The notes under the pieces were generated by a model, which ran no database searches, had not been told where the DNA came from, and saw only the letters and a list, made by a program, of their open reading frames with translations. A stretch of DNA of 64,000 nt. Origin: Bilabrum cf. latius. Its lineage: Eukaryota > Bigyra: Bicosoecida > Bigyra > Bicosoecida. This document shows, piece after piece, positions 1 through 11,843 of the stretch. Position 1 is the first letter of the stretch. Each line of letters starts with the position of its first letter. A program made the position numbers and the translations under genes. The stretch covers positions 124,001-188,000 of the forward strand of contig OZ237746.1 in assembly GCA_965178125.1 (NCBI GenBank), in the 5' to 3' direction.

Positions 1-1572
1 GGTAATCTTTAGCCCAAGGAACTCAATCACCTATGTTGGAAAGGTAAGTTTGCTAGGCTATATCCTCATGCCAATCCCCCGCGCTACAAGCACGGCACAC
101 CACAACAACTACATAGTGCGGGCCTCCGTACGTGCTGACAGAAAGCCATCATCAATGTACCCAAAAGCCCAATGTGCGGTGCGCAGTCGCACCCCCGCTA
201 AACACTCTGCCAACACTACTGATGCGACAAAACAGCCCATTCTGCAACCAAACGACAAGACCACAAACTAAAACATGCTGCCACCCACTCCGCGAACTGC
301 CATCCATCGCTGCAGCCCCGGTGCCAGCGCTATACTATGATATGCCGCCTTGAAATCGAAGGCTGCCCCCCATTCGTGCCTGTCACGTCCCACGCGCTCT
401 GCTAAATGCCGAGCAAAATCACCATACCGGAAACGCAAGTCAAGAAATGCCTCGTTCGCGCCCGAGCGCTTCATATCCGTGACTAGGCGCTGCTTGCCAG
501 TCGTGTCCTCCCGCTGCACCAAGCGTGGTGTCTGACCCTCCCGCTGCTGTACCTCGATTGCGGTCCTCTTGGCAACGAACATAGGCGTCACCTAGACCGC
601 GGCGCCCTCCACCGGTCGAATCTTGCCTGCACTCGCTGCTGCTTCCACGAACGGGACTACATCCTCCTCGTCCGCCGGCAAGTCCTTCGGGTCAGCCCGT
701 ACCGGCTGCGCCCCCAACACCTTCAAGACTGCCTCCGCCCGAAGCCCATGTCGTGCCAGTCCAACAAACCCCCGGCCCGCTACACAATCGGGCTCCACTG
801 CGCCCCGCGCCCCGCAGCGTCGACAACGAGCCAAATGTGCCTGCCATGCTCCACGAGGTGACAGCGTACACGGCTAGCGTGCTGCCCATCGCTCCCCCTG
901 CTGCAGTTCGCCCCTACGCTCCCAGTGTGACAACGTTCCATACCAGACGTCCAAAGCAGATGATGGTGCCTAGCCCGGTGGGAATGACCGCAAGTCAATC
1001 TTGTCCCGCTTTGCCAGGCATCGTGCCCAAGCCTACCACATCCCGTCCGCACCCAATGCTGACGGCGCATCCCCAGTCATCCCCGCTCCCGCATCACCGT
1101 CATTGTCCACAGAATAGCCGGCTGCTTCCATCTGCACCTCGTGCCATCGTCTCGAGGGGCCTGCAGATGCAACCTAGTCCAACAATTCGTCCGCGTGTTC
1201 CATGATGTCCGTCACAATGCACCGCCCATCCAGTGTCCGCAGGCTCGGCTCACCACGCTGTAGGGTCGGAGTCTTCTGCTGAGCCAGGATTTTTTGCGCT
1301 GCTTCCGAAGATAGTGCACATGCCTACACTACTGCAGCCCTTCCCCTGGCTCGGGCCGCGTCACCCATTCCCCGCTAGTCGGCCACTTCGTCTTGGGGAG
1401 GTACGGGGCTCCGCCTACGTTTTGGGCCCCGATGTCGTCCCTTTTTGGCGCTCTGACTCCTGCTGCGACTCTTGTCCACCCGCACTCGCGCTACTGCTGC
1501 TGCTGCTGCTGCTGCTGGCCTTCGCTGACTACCGTTTTGCCGCTGCCCCCGCTCCTCCAGCTGCGGCCCCAT
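1..1572 (-). CDS. Retrotransposon ORF2: DIRS-like reverse transcriptase (3' end outside window)
   Basis: The ORF is open from ATG at 1572 through base 1 (at least 524 residues) if TAG is Gln. It would copy element RNA into DNA. The N-terminal 170 residues are Arg/Ala-rich. RT signatures follow: VTDMKRSGANEAFLDLRFRY (codons near 490-430), WGAAFDFKAAYHSIALAP with the first catalytic Asp, and YIDDG with the catalytic Asp pair at about 148-159. The PTQ-VIEFLGL block sits at 13-39. The Gln of PTQ, usual in DIRS RTs, is encoded here by TAG at 31-33. TAG also occurs at 1375, 1324, 1174, 1033, 970, 874, 592, 268, 109 and 58. It overlaps ORF1 by about 210 bp in another frame, so translation may use reinitiation or frameshifting; this is inference. 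Family assignment is firm for RT and good for DIRS-like. Confidence 0.8.
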
Positions 1573-3901
1573 GCTCCTTTGCCACCCGCTTCGCTCGCTC
1601 CAATGCTGACTTGTCTATCGCGGCTGTCACATCCTCCCACGCCATAGCGCTATGGTTGCCTGCCGGATTCAGTCCCAGTAATTCCCACGTGGGCCCCACC
1701 TGAGTCTGCGTCATCCGCAGCGGGGTCTCGTTCTCGCTCCGCAACTACCACAGTCGAAGCACCGCAGGAGTATCCATTCTCCCCACTGGTGCCACCCTAT
1801 GTATCAAAATCATGCGCAGAGCAGTTGCTAACACGAAATGCTGACCCGTATTGGCTGTGTCCCCGTTGCCTCCACCTGCCGTGCGGACTGCTGCCGCATG
1901 AAGGACCATCCCTAAGCCCAAGAACATTCTTCGCACTGCAATCTCCAACGCCTCGTGAAGCTTGCTCATTACTGCCCTGGCTTCCGCATGCTTATCCTGG
2001 TGCAGCAGTGTCGCAAGTGTGATAACCACCTTCAGCAACGACGTGCTCCCTGCCACGACCCACTCGAGCGCCCCACACACCGATCTGGTCAATATCGTGG
2101 GTAATCGAAAAATGTTGCCTTGTTCCAGTTCTGCCACTCCCGACAACACGTGCTACCCGCACTTACTCGCAAATTGCCTGATCCCGTCCGGCATGAGCAA
2201 ATCACCCGCCTCCTCCAGCACCGGTGCCACATGAAAGCTGCGGCCAGATCCTGACTCCCGGCGAAAACCAGCCGCACTCGCCATAGAAGCGAACATTATC
2301 TGCGCGGGGCGTTCAATCCGAAGTAACGAAATCTTTGCCTTGTCCGCACTCGTCAGCGCCACTGAGGCCAAGTCCTTAGCTCTCTCGCCTTCCTCCCCGA
2401 GTTCGGCCAAATACCGTGCACTGTCCCTAAATTGAAGCACCTCCTAAGACCGTACGGTGTCGTAGAACAAAGAGTCAACTCCCTTCGCCGTGGGAATGGA
2501 ATTATGCACTTCCTTGGCGCCGTCTCCATCGTCTGCTCCGACCTGGCCCTGGTATGGTGACTTCTTGCAGGCGCCGGCTGACGACTTAATCGCCTGGGTG
2601 GAGTGCTCGGGCCGGGCATTTAACTCAAGCGCAAGGGCACGGAGCAACTACAACGTACCATTGGGCTCACCCGATGCCATGGCCGCAACCGCCTGTTGAA
2701 TTCGCTTGTCGATCGCGTCACTCGCGGTCGCCTCTCCTGCTCCCGCGGATGCTCCCTCGACCTCTTGCTCGCGCCTTGCCGCCTTGGTGCGACGTTCCGA
2801 ATCCGCCACAATGGCCTCCCAGGGAGCTTGTGCTTCCCCCACCTCTTCCGCTCTCCCCCTTTTTCCCAGCGTTGCGCCCGAGATGGTGCCCATCGACGCC
2901 TGCGCCCCAAACACCGCGCTGGCACCGCGGCTTGCCGTTGGACCTCCCGCTGGTTTGCCACCCGCCCCAGCATCGGCCGCAGTCACTCCACCATGGCTGA
3001 ATCCGCCCCCAAAATCAAAGAGGCCCAGCTCGCTCGGCGGATGGCCTGAGGTAGCAGTCGCCCCTGCACCGGCCCCCCCGCTTGGGGCAGGCAGTTTCCA
3101 CCCAAACCCGCCACCGTCCATGATGCCCCGGCCCAGTGAGTGCGCTCCCATCGGCCCCCCGGCTACACGTTCAGGCCTTGACCCCGTGAATGGTGCTGTT
3201 GTTGATGCCCCGGATGGTACCGGGATCACCGGTGCTCCCCAGAGTGGGAGCACCCCATTGCTGCCCGTCGCATCTTGGTCTGAGTTTCCACCCGTCGCCG
3301 CGCTCGCCGACGAACTGCTGCATGTTGGCTTCGGCATCGCATGGATCAGCATGTTGGGCAACAGAGCATCGAACATTTCGTCGAGGAAGGGGATCGTCCA
3401 CGGTGCCACCCGGGCATAGCCGAACAGGGCCGCACGTGCTGCCCACGCTGCCTGCTGTGGCGTTACACCACTCTGTAGTGGTTGCTGCAGGCATTTCCAG
3501 AGCTCACCATGGTCCTCGGGCATCAGATCGTCCTTTGAGAACCCTGCTGCCACTTCCAGAGCGCCACGCAGGCCCGATTCCACGTCTGGCGTCGTGGTCG
3601 GTTTGAACACGCCCATAACGGCAGCCCCTGCGCCCAGGGAAGCGACCGGCGTGTGGCCGCGTACGCAGCTGCCCAACAGAGCCCGCTGCGCATCTGCCCC
3701 TTCTTTGTTTAGCATGTTCACAGCCTCGCGTACGACAGGCTCCGAGAAGCTCGACATGTGTTCAACAGCCATACCTTGAAACACATCGAAAACACCACCC
3801 ACAGCGTTCACCCTCCGCCTCACCGTTGGGGCCATACGAGTGGTCATTCGCGCCACGATCGCCCGGCTTTGCTTCCATTGCGCACTCTGCTGGCTGAGCA
3901 T
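1361..3901 (-). CDS. Retrotransposon ORF1, gag-like protein of unknown sequence family
   Basis: ATG at 3901 opens a frame that reaches TGA at 1361-1363 (846 residues) when the six in-frame TAGs (2648, 2444, 2153, 1745, 1529, 1415) are read as Gln. The first 200 residues are helical and basic (MLSQQSAQWKQSRAIVARM...). A Gly/Ser/Pro-rich stretch follows (about residues 205-330), then a charged segment with RRTKAARREQE, a further helical part, and a Ser run near 1490-1520. I see no zinc knuckle. The gag-like role is inferred only from its place directly upstream of, and overlapping, the RT ORF. It could carry no recognisable domain, as is common for ORF1 of DIRS elements. Confidence 0.6.
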
Positions 3902-6449
3902 TATTTCCTTTATCTTCTTCTGAATTCCCCTAAGTGAGAGCGCTGGTCTCGCTCAGCTCGTACTCGGAATTGATCCGATCAGTATACCACTATCGGCCCA
4001 AACATCACTGTACATGGATGCTCTGTATTCGTCAGTAGGGGTGCCATTGAATCAACCTTGGGCACACTGGCACCGGCAGCGTGTGCCAACGCTTGCGTTT
4101 TTGCACAAGCAACTGCATGCTCCCTGCGCCCTTGCTTGCCGTCCGAAGCCGACACACGACACTACTACTAGTAGATCAGTAAAAATCAGAGTGCTCCATC
4201 TCGCTCTCTTGTTGCATACGGCTGTAACGCCGCGTCCGACTTATCTTTGACTGCCGATCCTTCCGATGAAGGCATCTGGATGGGGGAATTGTATCCTCTC
4301 CGTTGGTGAGGCCAGCAACGTCTCTGAGATTGAGGTTGCGCGGTGGGCGCAGGACCCGCTCGAGGTGCAGGCTCAGATGCGACATAGCGACTCAGAGGAG
4401 AGACAAAAAAAAAAACGTTTGGAGAAGAGAGAGAGGGCGCGGTCGATGAGGCCGGGTTAGTGATGAAGCGCAGAGGCGGCGGCTAGGGGTGGGGGGGACG
4501 AGGGCAGAGTAGAGTGGGTGGTGACGGTTCACTGAGCGGGTGAGGGAGTAGTGAAAGAGAAGATGATTGGTGGGGTTATCGGGTTGATACGGCGGATTGG
4601 AAGGGGGAGGTACAGGCCGCGCAGGTGGAGGTACGGGCGTGTGTGTGACGAGTGACTCGAATCAGGGGGATCGGATCACCCGACCACATGCGGATGAGGA
4701 AGTTGGGAGGTCACAATTAGACTTGAGCGGCAATCAAGCCGCATGCTATTCGGGCGCTGAGGGGCAGCGCTGGCCAGTTTACGTGTGATCTCATACCCCC
4801 ATCCTATCCCCGAACCCCTACGGGCCCCACCGCCACCTTCCACATTCCTGCCCTGTCTGTGCCTCCCGCCTCATCCATCCCATCCACCTTGTCAACCTTT
4901 CCTCCACTTTATTTACCCCGCCTTTCCATTACCTCAATCACTCCTCACGACTATACGACTTGCCCAAGCGCTGCGCCGAAGACAAGTACTGGCTAAGGCT
5001 GCTGATGTATGTCTTTGCTTATCCTGGCTAGCGCGGAGGCTGACCTCTCTGTTTCCCATGTGTAGGCTCGAGCCGGAATGACACCTCGCTGGTCGACCGT
5101 AATATCACGCCAGTATCAGCTGAACGTTCGCGAACGAACAGCTAACGCTGCGACCCGTTGTCCCCCCCACTGCCCGGACCTCAGCCTTAGAGGTGCAACG
5201 CCCCTCACCCACGTAGTTCAGTTCAGAACAGGAAATTCGCCGAGCCACCCCGACACCCTACTAGCAATACTAGCAGCCCTTTTGGAAGGCCCTGGTGCCC
5301 GGCGACTTGAGGCGGGAGTACTGGAGCGGGACATGTGGCTCGACCGGGCCACGCGCGCATTTGCCGTGGACATGTCTCTGTACAGCGCGCAGACTAGGCT
5401 GCTTACGGTTGTTCGGATCATGTTCGAGTCCTTCACCACAGGCCACGTAGTCAAGTACGCCAGGATGTTTCCAGTGCCCGTGGCTCGGCTCTGAAGGCAA
5501 TAGGGTGGTGGAGTGGACGTTGCCGGGGGCAGCAGAGCGGCTGGAAACAAGGGTGTGGACGGATCTACTTTCTGATCAGCTGGTTTCCTCGCAAGCGAAT
5601 TGGCATGATGATTGGGGAATAGGTCGTGGAGAACTCTGGGTAGAATCCAGGATATTGAAGCCTGGCTGCCGAATGCGACCACTGGCAACCATGATGATAG
5701 GTCGCACGTGCCAGTGATTCATTCACGTTACATTTAAGCTGGCAAAAATGCCTCGGCCAGCACTCAGCTTTTACATTGTATCTCTGTAAGTATTAAATGT
5801 ACACTTTAGGCCATCTAAAACTTGACTTCCAAGTTAAGCAAGCGAGCGGACAGGGTCAAACGTACTCGCGCTGACTTCACAGGCTTGTGCCGTGTATGTC
5901 GTGATAAGTACGACCGTCGTTGGTGTGTGCTGTATATACTGAACATATGCTACTGACGATGCGTCAGTGCGCGAGAGCTTTGTGCTGTGCTTAGGGCCCA
6001 GCATAGCGCCAACTCGTCCCTGCAATATTTTCCGCTATAGCCCCGTCTTTCACAAAGCTCGCCAACGGCAGCAGTATCTATGCAATTGTCCTCGCGATGG
6101 ATTTCATCATGTGTATTTGATGGTAGTGGCGTTCTTTTCCCATCGCAGACTGCTTGGGATATGTGCGTCAGCGTTGCCCAAGATGACGACGTTTCCAGAC
6201 CAGGCTGTCCTGCCGCAACAAGCTTCATCAACAGCCGTGCACCATAGTAGCGGATTTCTTAGTAATGCCTATGCACAGTGCGCACCCGGCAGGGGCTGCC
6301 GTGCAGACCGTGTTGGGCGTGCTCTTGGCAGCCCGAAGCCAGCGAGGCCAGCACCATACCCTGGGGACACAACAAGTTGCACGAATGCGATATTTAGTCG
6401 CAGTGCTACAGACATGAATAAATGTCATCACGAACATCACTAGCGCCAA
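3902..6449. other. 2.5 kb without a convincing gene
   Basis: Between the retrotransposon ORF1 start and the FG-GAP gene I find no ORF with family features. An unbroken plus-strand ORF of 138 codons at 5078-5494 (ends TGA) and an overlapping minus-strand ORF at 5218-5688 are the longest; neither is recognisable and they cannot both be real. An A-run lies at about 4407-4416. One copy of the dispersed 12-mer GTGTGACGAGTG is at 4643-4654. The FG-GAP frame stays open upstream to about 5967 if TAG is Gln, so 5' exons of that gene (including a signal peptide) may lie here. Confidence 0.5.
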
Positions 6450-9400
6450 ATGCGGTCTACACCCGGGTGGATAAACTCGCCATTGCTCTCGCTCGGCAGC
6501 CAGAAAATTTCCCAGTCCGTTGGCGGATTCACGGAACCCCTGAATGCGTTTGACGAATTTGGGTCGTCCACTGCATTCATTGGTGACCTGGACCGGGACG
6601 GCATCGAAGACCTGGCGGTTGGCGTCAGCCAGGATGACGACGGGGGCGACAGCTAGGGTTCTGTGTGGATGCTGCGACTGCGATAGGACGGCACCGTGAG
6701 GTCGAATCAGAAGATCTCAGCCACGGCCGGGGGCTTCACGGGCGACCTGAGCCCGCAGGACCAGTTCGGCAGCTCCCTTGCCGCGCTGGGGGACCTGGAC
6801 GACGATGGGGTGCCAGACCTGGCCGTGGGAGCGCCAGGCAACACGGACAAGCAGGGTGGCGCGGGAGAAGGGGCAGTGTGGGTGCTGTTCCTGCAAGCCG
6901 ATGGGACGGTGAAAGGGCACCAGAAGCTGTCGCAGGACCACTTCGGGCGCCGCGCGTTCCTCCGCGATCTTGACTACTTCGGGTCGTCCGTCGCGGTGCT
7001 GAGCCGCTCCCACGGCGAGGAGGAGGCAATCACGCTGGCTGTGGGCTTGCCGGGGGCCAACACCCTGGGAGGCATCTGGACGGTCGGACTGCACCGGAAC
7101 GGGACCGTGAGCACGCTCGGACAGCTAACAGACGCGTACGGGAGATCGCTGGCAGCAATGCCGAGGCCCAGCTGGCACGGTGGGTCTACCACTAGTACTG
7201 GGTATGCGGCTCTGGCGGCGGGGGATCCCGAGTCTGACTTCGGGGGTCCGGATCAAGGGGCTGTGTGGGTGTTGTTTCTGGATGACAGGGGTGCATTCGT
7301 GCGCAGGTAGAACATATCTGGCGTTGAAGGCGTGATGCGGGGTGCCCTGCAGGACGGTGATCACTTTGGTGCCGCGGTGGCGGCTTTGAACGGCACTGAT
7401 GGCGATGACCTGGGCTTGACTGGCCTGCTGGTGGGCGCACCGGGGGATAGTGACGGGGGTGACGCCACGGGAGCTGTGTACGTGCTGACGGTGTTCGATT
7501 CGGGAACCGTGCAGTCCTACACGAAGCTATCGGCGACTAGGGGAGGTCTGTAGGCTCCCCTGGACGTGGGAAGCGCTTTTGGGTCCTCGCTGTCAGTCGC
7601 TAGCAACTGGACGGTGGATAACACGACTATCGTAGCGGTTGGCGTTCCTTTTGGCCGCGGTTCTAGCGACGAGCAGGGAGCTGTGTGGATCCTTAGGCTC
7701 AACTCGACGGGGCAGGTGGGCAGGTCGCCAGCGCAAGTCGGAACGATTTCGTCCCCGTTTGTAAGCGCGGCGGGGTTTCAGGAGCTGCCGGAAGAGGGAA
7801 GCGAGCTGGATGGGGCGCTGCAGGGGTCGTTTAGGTTTGGTTTTGTCGCTGCACTGGGGGATTTGGACCAGGATGGGGTGGAAGACATCGCGGTGGGGGC
7901 GCCTGGCGAACCTGTTGGCGGGGACGGCGGCGTGGGTGCGGTTTACGTGCTGTTCCTGCACACCAACGGCACTGTCAAGGCTTTTACGAGGATATCCAGG
8001 GGTGCTGGTGGCTTCACGCCCGACCTGGAACGGCAAGCAAGTTTTGGAATGTCGGTTACTTGCCTAGGGGATGTCAATGGCGACTCGATTCCAGATCTCG
8101 CTGTTGGTGCCTTCAATCATCGGGACGGAGATGCTTACAACCCTGGGGCCATTTGGATCCTGCGCTTGCATCGGACCGGGGCGGTATTGGGGTATGAGGT
8201 CATTGCTAACTCGACAGTGTGGCATCTCGCGAACTGGAAGGACGAATATACCCTCCGGGTAGGCATTGCTTCGATCGGTGACGTAGACGAGGATGGCGTG
8301 CCCGACCTGATGGCTGTCAAGCGCCATCCTCTATTCGTTCGGTACGGTATCTTGATATTTTTATTGCATGCCAACGGGACCGCGAAAGGCGTGTAGATCC
8401 TCAGCGAGAGCATGGGAACCTCTGCTGCCAACATCGGGGACCTGAACGGGGATGGAAGTAGAGACATCGCCATTGGCGACACCCAAGATTCTGATGGTGG
8501 TAGGTCCAAGGGTGCAGTATGGATCTACTTTTTGACTGAGAATGCCACCGTTCTCCAAACACAGAAGATCTCTAGGTGGAATGGGGGATTTGCAGGGAAC
8601 TTGCAGAACGGTGATCAGCTGGGCTATTCTCTTAGTGCTTTGCCAGACCTAGATGGGGATGGTGTTCAAGACCTGGCTGCAGGGGCATTCGACGGCTTTG
8701 ATATCAGCAAGCCAACAGCGAAAGGGGCAATATGGTTCATCTTCTTGAAGACCGATGGGACTGTCAAGACGCAGCGCGAGCTGACGGAAGCACAGGGTGG
8801 CTTCTCAGGGAACTTCAAACCAGGTACAGTCGGTCCACTTGGAATGTCGCTGGCCTCACTCGGCGATCTCGACGGAGACGGCTACCCAGATCTGGCCTTG
8901 GGGATGCCACTTAAGATCTGGTCACAGACTCAAACGGGGATGGTATCGGTTATACGCATCAATTCTACTGCCATGCTGCAGGTACAGCCCACTGTCTTGC
9001 CCACACTCTCGCCGTCACCCTCGCCTAGAACTCCCACCCCAACACCGAGCACGACCCCATCGGACCGTCCCAGGCTGGGATACTTACACACGCTCGGATA
9101 CTAGAAGATATCATCCCAATACGGTGATCTCCGTGCGCAACTCAGCCCCATGGGCACCTTCGGGTGGTCGAGCGCATCAATCGGGGACCTGGACGGGGAT
9201 GGCGTACAGGACCTGGCCGTTGGGGCCCCCCATGACAATGATGGAGGCAGAGACGTTGGATGTGTGCGGATACTATTCCTAACTGTCAACGGGACCGTCA
9301 AAAGCTATCAGAAGATATCTAACAGCGAAGGGGGCTTGGAAGGCTTGCTGCAGCAGCAAGACCGTTTCGGATATGCATTGGCTTCCATTGGAGATCTTGA

Positions 9401-11764
9401 TGGCGATGGGCTCAATGAACTCGCAGTTGGGGCAGTTGGGAATAGATTTGATACTGTAGGCAAGTGGCTGGGCGCCATGTGGATTCTGTTCCTGTAGCCG
9501 TCGGGGGAAGTCAGGCGGTGGCAAAAGCTAACCAACGACACGATCGGTCACTCGGTCAGGTGGAACTCTCGCCATCATCTGGGGGAATTCCTCGCTGCGC
9601 CAGGCGACGTTGACAACGACGGTGTCCCTGACCTGCTCGTTGGTCTTTCCTCTGTCAATACCTACCCCGATGACGGAGCCGTGTGGCTGATGAAGCTGTT
9701 TCGCAATGGTACAGCCAAGGCCATCGAAGTCCTTCCGGTCAGTTCTGTGCAGTCGCTCGCCACCATCGGCGACTTGGATCAGGATGGGAATGTTGATTTC
9801 GCGATTAAAACACTCGTCAACAGAACGGCAAACGGCTTGACAGGTGGGGCCACGATATTCTTTACCTCGGTGAACGGATCCATTGCAAGCAGATCCGAGA
9901 TCCGCCGAGAAGGGGACGGCTTCGACCAGCTGACATTCGTGTTCGGAGACGCATTCGCACCGCTGGGTGACATCAACTACGACGGCGTGCTCGACCTGGC
10001 GGCTACCTACATGTCAAGCTCTGACGGAGGTCCGAGCCGCGGTGCTGTTGCGTTGTTCTTCTTGAACATGAACGGGACGCTTAAGGGATACCAGGTGATA
10101 TCTGACACACAGGGCAACTTCGCCGGGACACTCAAGGACAGGGACTACTTTGGGTCATCAGTGGCGCTGATCGGAGATCTAGATGGCAGCGGGCTGCGGA
10201 CAATCGTCGTGGGAGCCTACTCGGACAGCGAGGACCAGCTTGCCACAGGGGCTGTAGGGGCTGTATGGATTCTTCGAATCAACGCTTCTGGCGTGGTGGG
10301 ATACGGTCCTGGCCCTGTGTCACCAACACCGTCAGCCTCCATCCCAGCGTCACCGTCGCCCAGTGCAAGCCCTACTCCGAGCATCACCTCTAGTGCCACC
10401 CCCTCTACCAGTATATCATCCAGTCCAAGTGTGGTGAGACCATTGTGATATAGTTCGACGCCTGGATGATCCATGCAAGTTGCAGGCTCTGTCCCAACTG
10501 CACGATCGGTGCTTGCCACAGTGCCACAGCATGCATCCAGATCCCCCTGCTTTCTTATCTACTGCTCCCTTAACTCCTGGCGCAGACCCCGTCTACCCCA
10601 CCATTCCCCATTCTGGTTCGCCCCGATGAGCTGCTCCCAAACCCCCTGAACCAGGACCGATCCACATTATGCGACAGGCCGACAAGCTTTGACGGCGAGA
10701 CACTTCCACTGCTGGCCGTCAACCTCCGGCTGGACCTGGCATCGGTAAACACGACCAGGTTCGGGTGCACGGAGGCGGTGGCGCTGGCTGACCTGGCCAT
10801 GGAGCTCATGGGCGTGAACGCGAGCAGGGCCGTGTACTTGACCGTGGTGGCAGAGATGGAGCCACCGCAAGGAGCGAGGGTTGGTATCGACCTGATGATG
10901 GCCGTGAATCGATCCATCGATGGTGTAGAGATGTACTACAGTATCGTGGACTTAGTGCAGTCTGGACAACTAGCCGATGCTGCCATTTCTCGCCTTGCGT
11001 TGAACGAAATTGTGCCTGGGGCAGGCAGCGATGCAACGAGCGACAGGCTGGGAGAAGCTGTTGTGGATGTGCTCCGATCTCAGGTGGGAAGGGTTCCTCC
11101 AGGGAAGCGGACAGCTACAAGCGGCGGCGGTGGCTCTGGTGTGTCGGCTGTTGCGATTGCGCTCATCACTGCGGGGCTGGTGATGGTATTGGCGTTCACG
11201 GTGGTGGCGGTATGGTGTAGGGGCGGGCTTGCTGGTGGTGGCGGTATGGGAGCTCGTCGAAGCACCAGCACGATGCGGCGGAGCGGGTGGACAGTGGTAG
11301 AGAGCGGATCCAGCGGGGGCTCGCAATTGTCAAATTCGTCGGAATCGGCTCAGTTCTATGCCACTGGCTCGGATAGGTCACGTCTCAGCACCAGCTCAGG
11401 TCAGTCAAACGGATCTGGCGGCACTATTTCCAGCAATGCCTGGCTCCGAGCAGCCTCGCAACCCTAGGAGATGGAGCTGGCTGGCGTGCTGAAGCCGGGC
11501 GCAGCGCAAGACCTGCGGAGAGGTGCAGACTCGAAGAGCCAGGTGAGGCCCCCCTCCGGTCGGGCCAGCCGGGCGGCGAGGGCGAGGAGGATGCGGCCTG
11601 CTGGATCCAGGGAGGAGGACTTGGCGGTAAGGGTACAGCGGCTGCGGCACGAGGCCGTGCAGCTGGAGGGCACAGTCCGGAAGGGACGTGAATCTGCGAA
11701 AAGGGGGGGGGGTCGTGTAGCCGAGCATACGCGGAGGGGCAAACTGACTGCAGCGAACGTATGA
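6450..11764 (+). CDS. FG-GAP (integrin-alpha-like) beta-propeller membrane protein
   Basis: Two exons: from 6450 (5' limit uncertain) to 10433, and 10586-11764, joined by a 152-nt GT-AG intron in phase 0; stop TGA at 11762. At least 1720 residues. The first exon holds about 14 FG-GAP repeats, each with a Ca-binding loop of the GDLDGDGVQDLAVGAP type followed by a VWILFL strand and a GTVKSYQKIS-like strand. This predicts an extracellular propeller array for adhesion or ligand binding. A Ser/Pro/Thr stalk spans the intron. A membrane helix (AVAIALITAGLVMVLAFTVV, about 11145-11215) and a 180-residue Ser-rich then basic cytoplasmic tail follow. In-frame TAGs at 6654, 6684, 7308, 7551, 8394, 9102, 9495 and 11465 are read as Gln; several sit exactly where other repeats have Q. 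No signal peptide is visible at 6450. A possible acceptor (CTCGGCAG) lies just before QKIS, so the true start is probably in an upstream exon. Confidence 0.85.
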
Positions 11765-11843
11765 GAGTCCATGCTTTTTTATTTCGTTTCGTACTAGAAA
11801 AGCTTTCGGGTTAATTCAAAATTTAGGATGTTGGGTCATCAAA

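Larger units (their letters stand above)
1..3901 (-). mobile_element. DIRS-like retrotransposon, 5' portion, cut by the window edge
   Basis: Two overlapping minus-strand ORFs in different frames (ORF1 3901-1361, ORF2 from 1572 leftward) have the layout of a retroelement with a gag-like ORF followed by pol. ORF2 carries reverse-transcriptase motifs that resemble DIRS-type elements: a KQRLVTDMKRSGANE block, an FDFKAAYHSI block, the catalytic YIDDG, and a PTQVIEFLGL block. The tyrosine recombinase, RNase H and any terminal repeats would lie left of base 1, so the DIRS assignment rests only on the RT motifs. Both ORFs are full of in-frame TAG codons (6 in ORF1, 11 in the visible part of ORF2) but have no in-frame TAA or TGA, so the element looks intact under the UAG=Gln code of this genome. 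Confidence 0.75.

Noticed and set aside
5078-5494. 138-codon plus-strand ORF as a gene
   Set aside because: No recognisable motif, no splice or neighbour support, and an equally long ORF on the other strand; noted only as part of the unassigned region.
6450-11764. A row of short pseudogenised FG-GAP ORFs
   Set aside because: They are only separated by TAG; all share one frame and all other stops are absent, so they form one gene under the altered code.
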